Shown here: positions 1-6,710 of the stretch, piece by piece
Layout: each line of letters starts with the position of its first letter
Position numbering within the stretch: position 1 is the first letter of the stretch
From: an uncultured Pseudomonadota bacterium
GTDB taxonomy: Bacteria > Myxococcota_A > UBA796 > GCA-2862545
Assembly: GCA_937891875.1 (NCBI GenBank)
Contig: CALATR010001090.1
Span: 1-8,746 of the forward strand
DNA length: 8,746 nucleotides
Direction: 5' to 3'
Notes under the pieces: generated by a model
The model's database searches: none
Seen by the model: only the letters and a program-made list of their open reading frames with translations
What the model was told of the DNA's origin: nothing
Program-made: the position numbers and the translations under genes

Positions 1-2
1 CC

Positions 3-25
3 CTGGTCTCTGGTCCCTGGGCCCA
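3..25. repeat. Left arm of a ~23-bp imperfect inverted repeat
   Basis: Positions 3-25 are the near reverse complement of 175-198, with one substitution and one single-base gap. The arm is built from the heptamer CTGGTCT/CTGGTCC repeated about three times. Because it begins at the window edge, it may extend further to the left. Confidence 0.6.
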
Positions 26-174
26 GCACGGAACTGGTGCGCGTGGAGCTTGGGCGCGCGCGCTCGCCAGGGCCGCTGCGGTCGGGTTGGGAAAGGTCCG
101 GCCGCCAGCGGCGACGCGCCCGGGTCACGGTGAGCGAACGGCCGAGACTTGCGCCTTCACCGCCCCGATCGGAG

Positions 175-203
175 TGGGCCCCAGAGACCAGAGACCAGAG
201 ACC
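175..203. repeat. Right arm of the inverted repeat, with heptamer tandem copies
   Basis: Positions 181-203 carry three perfect tandem copies of the heptamer CCAGAGA (at 181, 188 and 195, the last truncated to its first bases plus CC). Positions 175-198 are the inverted partner of 3-25. The two arms enclose about 150 bp. Such an arrangement could be a small intergenic repeat element or simply two blocks of the same microsatellite in opposite orientation. Confidence 0.6.
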
Positions 204-250
204 GCCCGTCCACTCCCCCGATGGAAGCCACGCGACGTTCTCTCCACCCC

Positions 251-1018
251 TCAGACGGTCATGCCGCCGTCGACGTCGATGCAGCGGCCCGTGAAGAAGT
301 CGCACTCCACGATGAACTTCACCGCCAGGTAGATCTCCTCCGGCTCCGCGGCGCGGCGCAGGGGGACCATCTTGAGCATGGAGTCCAGGACCTCGGGGCG
401 CATGCCGTCGAGGATGGGGGTGCGGACGAAGCCGGGGGCGACCGCGCCGGTGCGGATCTTGTAGCGGGACAGCTCCTGGGCCCACAGCTTGGTGTCGGCG
501 ACGAGGCCGGCCTTGGCGGCGCTGTAGTTGGTCTGGCCCGGGTTGCCGCGGCGCGCGATCGAGCTGATGTTGACGATGACCGCGGGACCGTCGTCGTTCT
601 CGATGACCGAGGCGGCGAACTCGCGGGCGCACAGGAAGGGGCCGGTCAGGTCGACGGCGATGACCTGGTTCCACTTCTTCAGCGCCATCTTGCGGACCTC
701 GCCCGTCTCCCGGTCCTTCTTGACCAGCAGGCCGTCGCGGAAGATGCCGGCGTTGTTGACGAGGCCGTTGAGGTTGCCCAGGGCGGCGCGGGCGTCCTTG
801 ACGAGGGCGGTGACCTGCTCCTCGTCGCTGACGTCGGTGACGAAGCCGACCACCTTGCCGGGCAGCTCGGCGGCCTCGCTCTCGACGGCGCGGACGCCTT
901 CCTCGTTCACATCGCAGAAGGCCACGTTGGCGCCGTCACGGGCGAAGGCCATCACGAAGGCCTTGCCCATGCCGGAGGCGCCGCCGGTGACGAGGACGTT
1001 CAGTTCGGTGAGCTTCAT
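251..1018 (-). CDS. FabG-like short-chain dehydrogenase/reductase (SDR family)
   Basis: A 255-residue classical SDR, predicted to be a cytosolic NAD(P)(H)-dependent oxidoreductase with a Rossmann fold. Seen in the sequence: the nucleotide-binding motif TGGASGMG at residues 11-18, NNAG at 88-91, and the catalytic Ser152-Tyr165-Lys169 set (ISS...YSAAK, with the usual 13-residue Ser-Tyr spacing). The PG motif 'VAPGFVRT' is at 193-200 and the C-terminal 'DVDGGMTV' is typical. The usual Asn of the catalytic tetrad (in 'vNltG') appears as Asp123 in 'VDLTG'. A charged insertion, roughly residues 97-111, lengthens the loop after NNAG. Asp36 after the second strand ('FCDVN') suggests NAD(H) preference, which is an inference. 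The start is ATG at 1018 with GGAG six bases upstream; an open frame continues further upstream but only as a shadow of alaS. It lies 62 bp downstream of alaS in the same direction and may be co-transcribed. The substrate is unknown; 3-oxoacyl (FabG/PhaB-like) or hydroxyacyl-CoA substrates are plausible. Confidence 0.93.
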   Translation of the reverse strand: MKLTELNVLVTGGASGMGKAFVMAFARDGANVAFCDVNEEGVRAVESEAAELPGKVVGFVTDVSDEEQVTALVKDARAALGNLNGLVNNAGIFRDGLLVKKDRETGEVRKMALKKWNQVIAVDLTGPFLCAREFAASVIENDDGPAVIVNISSIARRGNPGQTNYSAAKAGLVADTKLWAQELSRYKIRTGAVAPGFVRTPILDGMRPEVLDSMLKMVPLRRAAEPEEIYLAVKFIVECDFFTGRCIDVDGGMTV

Positions 1019-1080
1019 GGTCGACTCCAGGCTGCGTTGGCCGATCCGGCTAACGCCCTGGGAGTGCGACGCTGCGTGGA

Positions 1081-3723
1081 TCAGGTCAGGTTCGCCTGGG
1101 CCCACGCGTGCGCGGCAGCCAGCGCATCGTCGATGCCGGACGGGTCCTTGCCGCCGGCCTGCGCCATGTCCGGACGCCCGCCGCCGCCACCGCCGATCCG
1201 CGCCGCCAGCTCCTTGACCAGCTTGCCCGCGTGCACGCGCTTGCCGGCCAGATCGGGCGTGGTGGCGACCAGGATGATCGCCTTGCCACCCTTCTCCTGG
1301 GCCAGCACGATGACGCTGCTCCCGAGCTGATCGCGGAGGCGGTCGGCCTGCTCCTTGAGGTCGCCGTCGTAGCGGGCGGCGAGCACCTGGATGTCGCCGT
1401 ACGCCTTCGCGTCGGACACCAGGTCGCCGGCCGCCGCGCGGGCGAGCTCGGTCTGGAGCGCCTCGAGCGCCTTCTCCGCCTTGCGACGCTCGTCCTGCAG
1501 GCGCTGGATGGCGTCGACCACCTGGTCCCGGTTCGCCTTGAGGACGCTCGCCGCCTGGTCGACCGTGTCCGACCACCCACGCGCCACGGCCAGGGCACCC
1601 GCGCCGGTCTGGGCCTCGATGCGGCGCACCCCCGCGGCGACGCCAGACTCGCTGGTGATCAGGAAGGGACCGATGTCCCCGGTGCGGTCGACGTGGGTGC
1701 CGCCGCACAGCTCGACCGAGAAGCCGGGCACGGTGATGACGCGGACGTCGTCGGCGTATTTCTCGCCGAACAGGGCCATCGCGCCGGCCGCCTTGGCCTC
1801 CTCCAGGCCCATCACCTGCTCGGTGAGAGCGGTGTTCTCTACGATCTGCTCGTTGACGCGGTCCTCGATGGTCCGAAGCTCGTCTGCGCTGACCGGCTTG
1901 TGGTGGCTGAAGTCGAACCGCAGGCGATCCGGACCGACCAGCGAGCCCTTCTGGGTGACGTGCTCGCCGAGGAGCTCGCGCAGGGCGGCGTGGAGCAGGT
2001 GGGTCGCGGTGTGGTTGCGGCGGGTGGCGCTGCGCAGGCTGCGGTCTACCGTGGCGGTCACGGTCTCCCCCTCGAGCAGGGCGCCCTTCTCGACAATCAC
2101 GTGGTGCACGTGCAGGCCGGCGGCCTTGGAGGTGTCGGTCACCCGCGCGACCAGGCCGTCCGCGGTGAGCCGGCCGGTGTCGCCCACCTGGCCGCCGGAC
2201 TCGCCGTAGAACGGGGTGCGGTCGAGCACGACCATGCCGGTTTCGCCGGCCTCGAGGCGCTTGGTGGACACGACCCCCTGCTCATCCTTGCGCGCCATGG
2301 CGATGACCGTGCCGCTGCCGACGGTGCCGTCACCCTCGGGGCCGGGGTAGCCGTCGAAGGTGGTGGGGCCGCTGGCCTCGGCGACCTCGACCCACAGGGT
2401 CTGCACGCCGGACTCGCCGCTGCCCTTCCACGCCGCCCGACCGCGGGCCTTCTGCTCGGCCAGGGCGCTCTTGAAGCCGTCTTCGTCGACGTCGACGCCG
2501 CGCTCCTCCGCGATGAGCTGGGTCAGGTCCAGCGGGAAGCCGTAGGTGTCGGACAGGGTGAAGGCGACGTCGCCGGGCAGCACGCCGCGCTCGCCGACCT
2601 TCTCCATCTCGCGATCCAGGAGCTTCAAGCCGCGATCCAGCGTGGTGCGGAAGCGGTCCTCCTCCGCCTGGACGATCTCGGAGACGAAGGCCGCGCGCTC
2701 GCCGAGCTCCGGGTAGGCGCCCTGGAAGTCGGACACGACCTGCTCGGTCACCTCGTGCAGGAATGGGCGCTCGATGCCGAGCTTGACGCCGAAGCGGATG
2801 GCGCGGCGCATGATGCGGCGCAGCACGTAGCCGCGGTGGTCGTTCGAGGGCATGACGCCGTCGGCGACCAGCATGGCCGTGGCCCGGGCGTGGTCGGCGA
2901 TGACGCGCATGGCGACGTCATCCTCTCCACCCTGACCGTAGGGCTTGCCCGCCACCTCCGCCGCGCGGCGGATGAGGCCAGTGAACGCGTCGGTGTCGTA
3001 GTTGCTGTACACGCCCTGCATCACGGCGGCGATGCGCTCGAGGCCCATGCCGGTGTCGATGGACGGGCGGGGCAGATCGAGGCGCTCCGTCTTGGAGCGC
3101 TGCTCGTACTGCATGAAGACGAGGTTCCAGATCTCGACATAGCGGGGATCCTCGGTGGCGGGACCGCCCTCCTCGGACGAGATCTGCGGGCCGTGGTCGT
3201 AGTGGATCTCGGAGCACGGACCGCAGGGGCCGGTGTCGCCCATGGCCCAGAAGTTGTCCTTGGCGCCGAGGCGCTGGATGCGGGCGGCGGGCACGTCCAT
3301 GGCGCGCCAGAGATCATACGCCTCGTCGTCGTCCTCGAAGACGGTGACCCACAGGCGGCGGCTGTCGACGCCCAGCTCCTTCGTGAGCAGGCTCCACGCG
3401 AGGTCGATGGCCTCCTGCTTGAAGTAGTCACCGAAGCTGAAGTTCCCGAGCATCTCGAAGAAGGTGTGGTGGCGCGGGGTGCGGCCCACGTTCTCGAGAT
3501 CGTTGTGCTTGCCGGACACGCGCAGGCAGCGCTGGACCGACGTGGCGCGGGGCACGTCACGGGAGGCCTGGCCGGTGAAGACGTCCTTGAAAGGCACCAT
3601 TCCGGCGTTGACGAAGTAGAGCGTCGGGTCGTCGTGGGGGATCAGGGACGCCGACGGCACCACGTCGTGTCCGCGCTCGCCGAAGTAGCCGAGGAAGCGG
3701 CTCCGGATCTCGTCGACCTTCAT
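1081..3723 (-). CDS. alaS: Alanyl-tRNA synthetase (full length)
   Basis: Class II aminoacyl-tRNA synthetase, 880 residues (E. coli AlaRS has 876), which charges tRNA-Ala with alanine in the cytosol and edits Ser/Gly mischarging. The N-terminal catalytic core has motif 2 around residues 61-98 (VQRCLRVSGKHNDLENVG followed by the HHTFFEMLGNFSFG block) and motif 3 'DTGMGLER' at 223-230. 'MGDTGPCGPCSE' is at 161-172. The editing domain carries the zinc ligands H571, H575, C673 and H677 (HTATHLLH and CGGTH), matching E. coli H564/H568/C666/H670 with a constant shift of seven. A glycine-rich segment followed by 'RPDMAQAGGKD' near the end marks the C-Ala oligomerisation domain. I chose ATG at 3723 because GAGG lies five bases upstream and the protein then starts MKVDEIR, the usual AlaRS start; a TTG at 3741 would add six residues and would place this GAGG inside the coding region. 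All key residues are present; nothing is truncated. The SDR gene follows 62 bp downstream. Confidence 0.98.
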   Translation of the reverse strand: MKVDEIRSRFLGYFGERGHDVVPSASLIPHDDPTLYFVNAGMVPFKDVFTGQASRDVPRATSVQRCLRVSGKHNDLENVGRTPRHHTFFEMLGNFSFGDYFKQEAIDLAWSLLTKELGVDSRRLWVTVFEDDDEAYDLWRAMDVPAARIQRLGAKDNFWAMGDTGPCGPCSEIHYDHGPQISSEEGGPATEDPRYVEIWNLVFMQYEQRSKTERLDLPRPSIDTGMGLERIAAVMQGVYSNYDTDAFTGLIRRAAEVAGKPYGQGGEDDVAMRVIADHARATAMLVADGVMPSNDHRGYVLRRIMRRAIRFGVKLGIERPFLHEVTEQVVSDFQGAYPELGERAAFVSEIVQAEEDRFRTTLDRGLKLLDREMEKVGERGVLPGDVAFTLSDTYGFPLDLTQLIAEERGVDVDEDGFKSALAEQKARGRAAWKGSGESGVQTLWVEVAEASGPTTFDGYPGPEGDGTVGSGTVIAMARKDEQGVVSTKRLEAGETGMVVLDRTPFYGESGGQVGDTGRLTADGLVARVTDTSKAAGLHVHHVIVEKGALLEGETVTATVDRSLRSATRRNHTATHLLHAALRELLGEHVTQKGSLVGPDRLRFDFSHHKPVSADELRTIEDRVNEQIVENTALTEQVMGLEEAKAAGAMALFGEKYADDVRVITVPGFSVELCGGTHVDRTGDIGPFLITSESGVAAGVRRIEAQTGAGALAVARGWSDTVDQAASVLKANRDQVVDAIQRLQDERRKAEKALEALQTELARAAAGDLVSDAKAYGDIQVLAARYDGDLKEQADRLRDQLGSSVIVLAQEKGGKAIILVATTPDLAGKRVHAGKLVKELAARIGGGGGGRPDMAQAGGKDPSGIDDALAAAHAWAQANLT

Positions 3724-3841
3724 GTCAGCCTCGATGCGCAAGGGGGACCCACGGTCTTACGCGCGCCCCGGTGTCGGGCAAGGTCAGCACGCGATCCACG
3801 CCGCGGGTGCGTTCGCCGGTCGGTCCCCGGGCCGAGGGCGG
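3724..3841 (-). promoter_or_regulatory. Intergenic region before alaS, possible weak promoter
   Basis: 118 bp between the lipoprotein stop codon and alaS. Read on the minus strand, TTGCCC followed 16 bases later by TAAGAC is the best promoter-like pair I can find (TTGCCC matches 4 of 6 of the -35 consensus, TAAGAC only 3 of 6 of the -10). No T-box, riboswitch or convincing terminator hairpin is seen. alaS may therefore be read from here or by read-through from the lipoprotein gene. Confidence 0.25.
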
Positions 3842-5083
3842 CTACGGACCGGTGACCAGCCCCCCGTCGAGCAGGACCCTGCGATCGCCGTTGTTGCCGA
3901 AGATCACGACCTCGTACGGGCCGTCGGGTGTGTAGCGGACGATCTCCGGGGCTCGGTTCATCGTCGAGATGGCCCACAGGTTCCCCGCCGCGTCGAGCGC
4001 GAGGTCGGTGAGGGTTCTCCGGGACCAACCCGGATCTGCGTACCGGGCGGCGGTCTCGGCGCTGCCATCCGCCGAGATCTGCACGAGGAGGAGGCGACTG
4101 CGCGCATCCCGCGATGCCACCCGGAAGCCGTCCTCGTGGGCGCGCCAGGCCCAGACCCGGTCCCAGTCGATCCCGGGGATGGTCAGGATGGTGGCGCCCT
4201 CGTCGGCGCGTCGGATGGCGAGCTGGTCGTCGATGCGCATCAGGACGGTCACCCCGTCGTGGGCGAGTGCTACGGGCTGGGCAGTGTCCGCCTGCCACTG
4301 GTGCGGCCCCACGTGCCAGACGCCCCCACAGCGCACGATCGACTCGGACGGGCCGGGGATGATCTCGTCGGGGACGGGGCAGGCGAGCTCGAGCGCCTCG
4401 TCGTTCTGCAGGGGATCGCCCGGCGGGTAGTCCTCCCACCTGGAGATCCGGCAGTCGCCGTCGCACTCCATGGCGAACCCGCGCCCGTCGGCGGCGTAGC
4501 CAGCACGTCCGTCCATGCGCACGTGCAGCGAGCCGACCTCCGGCGTGCAGTCGAGCCCGACCAGCGTGCGCTCGCCGTGCACCAGCGAGCCGATCCCGCG
4601 CTCGCAGGTGCCGCCGATCTCGCCGTGCTGGTAGACGACGCCGGGCGCGAAGATGCCGCGCTCGCGGAAGGGGTCCTCCCCGTCGACCCACACGTCGTCG
4701 ATGCCTGACGCGCCCTGCTCGTCCATGACCGTCAGGCGCAGGTGGAAGCCTCCGACGACGTCGGGGTCGATGGCGGCGGTGCCGTCGGCCCGGACGCGAA
4801 CCCGGGCGCGGCTCCCTGGCGGGGCCTCGACCAGCTCCCAGGCGAGGTCGACCGCGGAGCCGTCGGGATCGTAGCTGTTGGAGGGATCCACCGTCACCGG
4901 GGTGCCGACCAGCACCCGCATGTTGTCGCCGGCGTCTGCGACCGGCGGGAGGTTGTCCGAGCGGGGGATGCCGCTGTCCTGCGGCGGAGCGCCGCCGTCG
5001 TCGCCGGTGGTCGTGATCTCGGCGATCGTCGGCGTGCAACCGGCAAGCACGAGTAGAGTGAGAGTGGCTGTTCGACGTGTCAC
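3842..5083 (-). CDS. Putative outer-membrane lipoprotein with PKD-like domain
   Basis: A 413-residue predicted lipoprotein. The N-terminus MTRR-TATLTLLVLAGC has a short basic region, a hydrophobic stretch and a lipobox LAG-Cys16; the next residue is Thr, not Asp, so outer-membrane sorting is likely. Residues about 22-44 form a Gly/Pro/Asp-rich linker. Residues about 46-133 resemble a PKD / cadherin-like beta-sandwich ('PPVADAGDN...VTVDPSNSYDPDGSAVDLAWEL'). The rest is unrecognised; 'LALDAAGNLWAISTMNRAPEIVRYTPDG' near residues 361-388 resembles one NHL / SMP-30-like beta-propeller blade, suggesting a propeller C-terminal half. Six further cysteines (160, 179, 207, 211, 235, 252) could form three disulfides, which fits export. 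The start is GTG at 5083, chosen because it gives an intact signal peptide; the ribosome site is weak (GGGGG four bases upstream). It lies 118 bp upstream of alaS and diverges from the DUF2007 gene. Function unknown; surface binding or sensing is a guess. Confidence 0.85.
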   Translation of the reverse strand: MTRRTATLTLLVLAGCTPTIAEITTTGDDGGAPPQDSGIPRSDNLPPVADAGDNMRVLVGTPVTVDPSNSYDPDGSAVDLAWELVEAPPGSRARVRVRADGTAAIDPDVVGGFHLRLTVMDEQGASGIDDVWVDGEDPFRERGIFAPGVVYQHGEIGGTCERGIGSLVHGERTLVGLDCTPEVGSLHVRMDGRAGYAADGRGFAMECDGDCRISRWEDYPPGDPLQNDEALELACPVPDEIIPGPSESIVRCGGVWHVGPHQWQADTAQPVALAHDGVTVLMRIDDQLAIRRADEGATILTIPGIDWDRVWAWRAHEDGFRVASRDARSRLLLVQISADGSAETAARYADPGWSRRTLTDLALDAAGNLWAISTMNRAPEIVRYTPDGPYEVVIFGNNGDRRVLLDGGLVTGP

Positions 5084-5183
5084 GCGGCCCCCAGGAGCTC
5101 ACCGTACGCGTGGGATGGGCCACCTGGGACAGTCCGCGACGGATCCGCCCCCGGTGGCCTGCTACGTTCTGCTCGGGAGGCCC
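5084..5183. promoter_or_regulatory. Divergent intergenic region with inverted repeat GGCCACC...GGTGGCC
   Basis: This 100-bp gap separates two divergent genes and must hold the promoter of the DUF2007 gene and probably that of the lipoprotein gene. A perfect 7-bp inverted repeat is visible: GGCCACC at 5118-5124 and GGTGGCC at 5153-5159, 28 bases apart. Between the arms is a smaller palindrome GGAC-A-GTCC (5127-5135). No good -35/-10 pair is recognisable on either strand. For the DUF2007 gene, GGGAGG (5175-5180) is the ribosome site, only three bases before ATG. Confidence 0.4.
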
Positions 5184-5528
5184 ATGCCGGTCCGAGATCG
5201 CAAGTCCGCAGAGTGGGTTCAGGTCTTTCGAGGCTCCGGACCGACGGACGCCTACCTGCTGCGGGACTGGCTGGAGCGGAACGGGGTCCGGGCGACGGTC
5301 CGCGGCGAGAGCCTGATGAGCCTGCGCGGGGACGTGCCGATCATGGAGGCCTGGCCCACCGTGTGGGTGCCCCCCGCGGACCGCGACCGCGCCGAGGCGC
5401 TCATCACCGAGTTCCACGGCCCGTCGCTGGTGCACCCGGCCTGGCAGTGTCCGAAGTGCGGGGAGGAGAACGCTCCCACCTTCGGGTCCTGCTGGAGCTG
5501 CGGCACCGACAGCCCACACCTGGGCTGA
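5184..5528 (+). CDS. DUF2007-domain protein with C-terminal RanBP2-type zinc finger
   Basis: A 114-residue cytosolic protein. Residues about 11-78 match the DUF2007 pattern as I know it ('VQVFRGSGPTDAYLLRDWL', 'VRATVRGESL', 'WPTVWVPPADRDRAEALI'), a small ferredoxin-like / ACT-like fold annotated as a putative signal-transducing domain without a proven role. Residues 87-106 form a zinc finger: W87-x-C89-x2-C92-x3-N96-x6-C103-x2-C106, which fits exactly the RanBP2-type (zf-RanBP) spacing known to bind single-stranded RNA or ubiquitin in eukaryotes. The basic and aromatic RNA-contact residues of eukaryotic members are not obvious, so RNA or protein binding is only inferred. The start is ATG at 5184 behind GGGAGG; the open frame extends upstream but has no better-supported start. 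Transcribed divergently from the lipoprotein and convergently with recA, so probably monocistronic. Its place between recA and alaS is where recX sits in E. coli, but it shows no RecX resemblance. Confidence 0.88.
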   Translation: MPVRDRKSAEWVQVFRGSGPTDAYLLRDWLERNGVRATVRGESLMSLRGDVPIMEAWPTVWVPPADRDRAEALITEFHGPSLVHPAWQCPKCGEENAPTFGSCWSCGTDSPHLG

Positions 5529-5534
5529 CGGCGG

Positions 5535-5559
5535 CAGTTCCGCGGACGGCGCGGGACTG
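5535..5559. terminator. Hairpin between convergent DUF2007 gene and recA
   Basis: CAGTTCCGCG-GACGG-CGCGGGACTG forms a 10-bp stem (one G-T wobble on the plus strand, A-C mismatch on the minus strand) with a 5-base loop. It lies 6 bases after the DUF2007 stop codon and 26 bases after the recA stop codon, as a bidirectional terminator would. No U-tract follows on either side, so it is a hairpin-only terminator candidate, or an RNA 3'-end stabiliser. Confidence 0.55.
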
Positions 5560-5585
5560 GCCTGTCGGCTGCCCGCTCTCCGAGC

Positions 5586-6656
5586 CTACTTGGCCTCGGC
5601 GACCTCGACCGCGTCGCCGTCGGCCTCGACCAGGCCGTGCTTGGCCAGGATCTCCTGCTCGATCTTCTCGGCGATCTCGGGGTGCTCGACCAGGTAGTCG
5701 CGGGCGTTCTCCCGGCCCTGGCCGATCCGCTCGTCGTAGACGCTGTACCAGGATCCGGACTTGCGGACAGCGCCCATCTCCAGGCCCAGGTCCAGCAGCT
5801 CGGCGGCCTTGGAGATGCCCTGGCCGTAGTAGATGTCGAACTCGACCTGCTTGAACGGCGGGGCGACCTTGTTCTTCACCACCTTGACCCGCGTGCGGTT
5901 GCCCATGACGTCCTCACCCTTCTTGATCTGGCCGATCCGGGTGACCTCGAGCCGTATCGAGGAGTAGAACTTCAGGGCGTTGCCGCCGGAGGTGGTCTTG
6001 GGAGAGCCGAACATCACCCCGATCTTTTCGCGGATCTGGTTGATGAAGATGACCACGCACTCCGACTTGTGGATGGCGCCGGTGAGCTTGCGCAGGGCCT
6101 GGCTCATGAGGCGGGCCTGGAGACCGGGCAGGCTGTCGCCCATCTCCCCCTCCAGCTCCGCCTTGGGCACCAGCGCGGCGACCGAGTCGACGACGACCAC
6201 GGAGACAGCGCCGGACCGGACCAGGGTCTCGGCGATCTCGAGGGCCTGCTCTCCGAAGTCGGGCTGCGAGATCAGCAGCTCGTTCACCTTGACGCCCAGG
6301 TTGCGGGCGTAGTTGGGGTCGAGCGCGTGCTCCGCGTCGATGAACGCGGCGACACCACCCAGCTTCTGCGACTCTGCGATGATGTGCAGGGCCAGGGTGG
6401 TCTTGCCCGAGCTCTCCTTGCCGAAGATCTCGATCACGCGACCGCGAGGCACACCGCCGACGCCCAGACCCAGGTCGAGGTTGATCGAGCCGGTGGGGAT
6501 GGTGCTGACCTTGGGCACCTCTTCGTCGCCGAACCGCATGATGGCGCCCTTGCCGAACATGCGCTCGATCGACGACACCGCGGCGTCGATCGCGCGCTCA
6601 CGCTCTTCGATGGCGACCGGAGCGGTGTTGGTGGGGTTCTTGGACCGGCGGGCCAT
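5586..6656 (-). CDS. recA: RecA recombinase
   Basis: A 356-residue cytosolic DNA-dependent ATPase that forms filaments on single-stranded DNA, catalyses strand exchange and triggers LexA self-cleavage. Seen: Walker A GKESSGKT at 78-86 (Lys85), catalytic Glu109 in 'FIDAEHALDP', Walker B 'VSVVVVDSVAAL' at 151-162, the L2 loop 'FINQIREKIGVMFGSPKTTSGGN' (about 204-226) and an acidic C-terminal tail. Residues align to E. coli RecA with a constant shift of 13 in the core. Two positions are unusual: Lys80 where E. coli has Pro67 (GPESSGKTT), and Lys220 where E. coli has Glu207 in L2. No intein or frameshift. The start is ATG at 6656 with AGGAG six bases upstream; an ATG at 6674 in frame would place this ribosome site inside the gene. 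It lies 54 bp downstream of cinA with no visible promoter or LexA box in that gap, so transcription from the cinA promoter is likely. recX is not adjacent. Confidence 0.98.
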   Translation of the reverse strand: MARRSKNPTNTAPVAIEERERAIDAAVSSIERMFGKGAIMRFGDEEVPKVSTIPTGSINLDLGLGVGGVPRGRVIEIFGKESSGKTTLALHIIAESQKLGGVAAFIDAEHALDPNYARNLGVKVNELLISQPDFGEQALEIAETLVRSGAVSVVVVDSVAALVPKAELEGEMGDSLPGLQARLMSQALRKLTGAIHKSECVVIFINQIREKIGVMFGSPKTTSGGNALKFYSSIRLEVTRIGQIKKGEDVMGNRTRVKVVKNKVAPPFKQVEFDIYYGQGISKAAELLDLGLEMGAVRKSGSWYSVYDERIGQGRENARDYLVEHPEIAEKIEQEILAKHGLVEADGDAVEVAEAK

Positions 6657-6710
6657 GGAGGACTCCTGGAGCATGTCGATTCCGGGTTGGACGGACGGGC
6701 GGACCGTGCG

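Larger units (their letters stand above)
1..250. other. Non-coding stretch at the left edge with inverted heptamer arms
   Basis: No convincing gene is seen here. The open frames across it on the plus strand give arginine- and proline-rich, low-complexity translations typical of GC-rich shadow frames. The stretch lies downstream of the stop codon of the short-chain dehydrogenase, so it should hold that gene's transcript end, but I see no clear hairpin plus U-tract. What can be seen is a pair of inverted arms (listed separately) and a small perfect palindrome, GCCGC-CA-GCGGC, at 101-112. The remainder is unassigned intergenic DNA. Confidence 0.6.

Noticed and set aside
1019..1080. GCTGCGT direct repeat in the alaS-SDR gap
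   Set aside because: Two 7-base copies in GC-rich DNA are expected by chance and fit no known site.
149..1330. Plus-strand open frame (393 codons) across the SDR gene and the alaS end
   Set aside because: Spans two real minus-strand genes and reads as an Ala/Gly/Asp-rich shadow with no recognisable domain.
1019..1708. N-terminal extension of the SDR frame into alaS
   Set aside because: The added residues are Arg/Pro/Gly-rich antisense-free shadow of alaS in another frame. The SDR fold begins at the ATG at 1018, which has its own ribosome site.
3724..3841. Intrinsic terminator after the lipoprotein gene
   Set aside because: The only symmetry, around CGGTCCCCGGGCCG on the plus strand, has no loop and no U-tract and includes a mismatch.
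1108..3855. Very long plus-strand open frame (915 codons) antisense to alaS
   Set aside because: Its translation is a Gly/Ala/Val/Leu/Arg/Asp-rich shadow of the alaS codons with no domain. The alaS frame has complete conserved motifs. Long antisense frames are normal in DNA of this GC content.
6657..6680. Ribosome-site-hiding hairpin before recA (CTCC-A-GGAG, GGAG-TC-CTCC)
   Set aside because: The loops would be one or two bases, too small for a real RNA hairpin.
6657..6710. Separate recA promoter or SOS box in the cinA-recA gap
   Set aside because: No GAAC/GTTC pair and no -35/-10 pair were found in these 54 bp.
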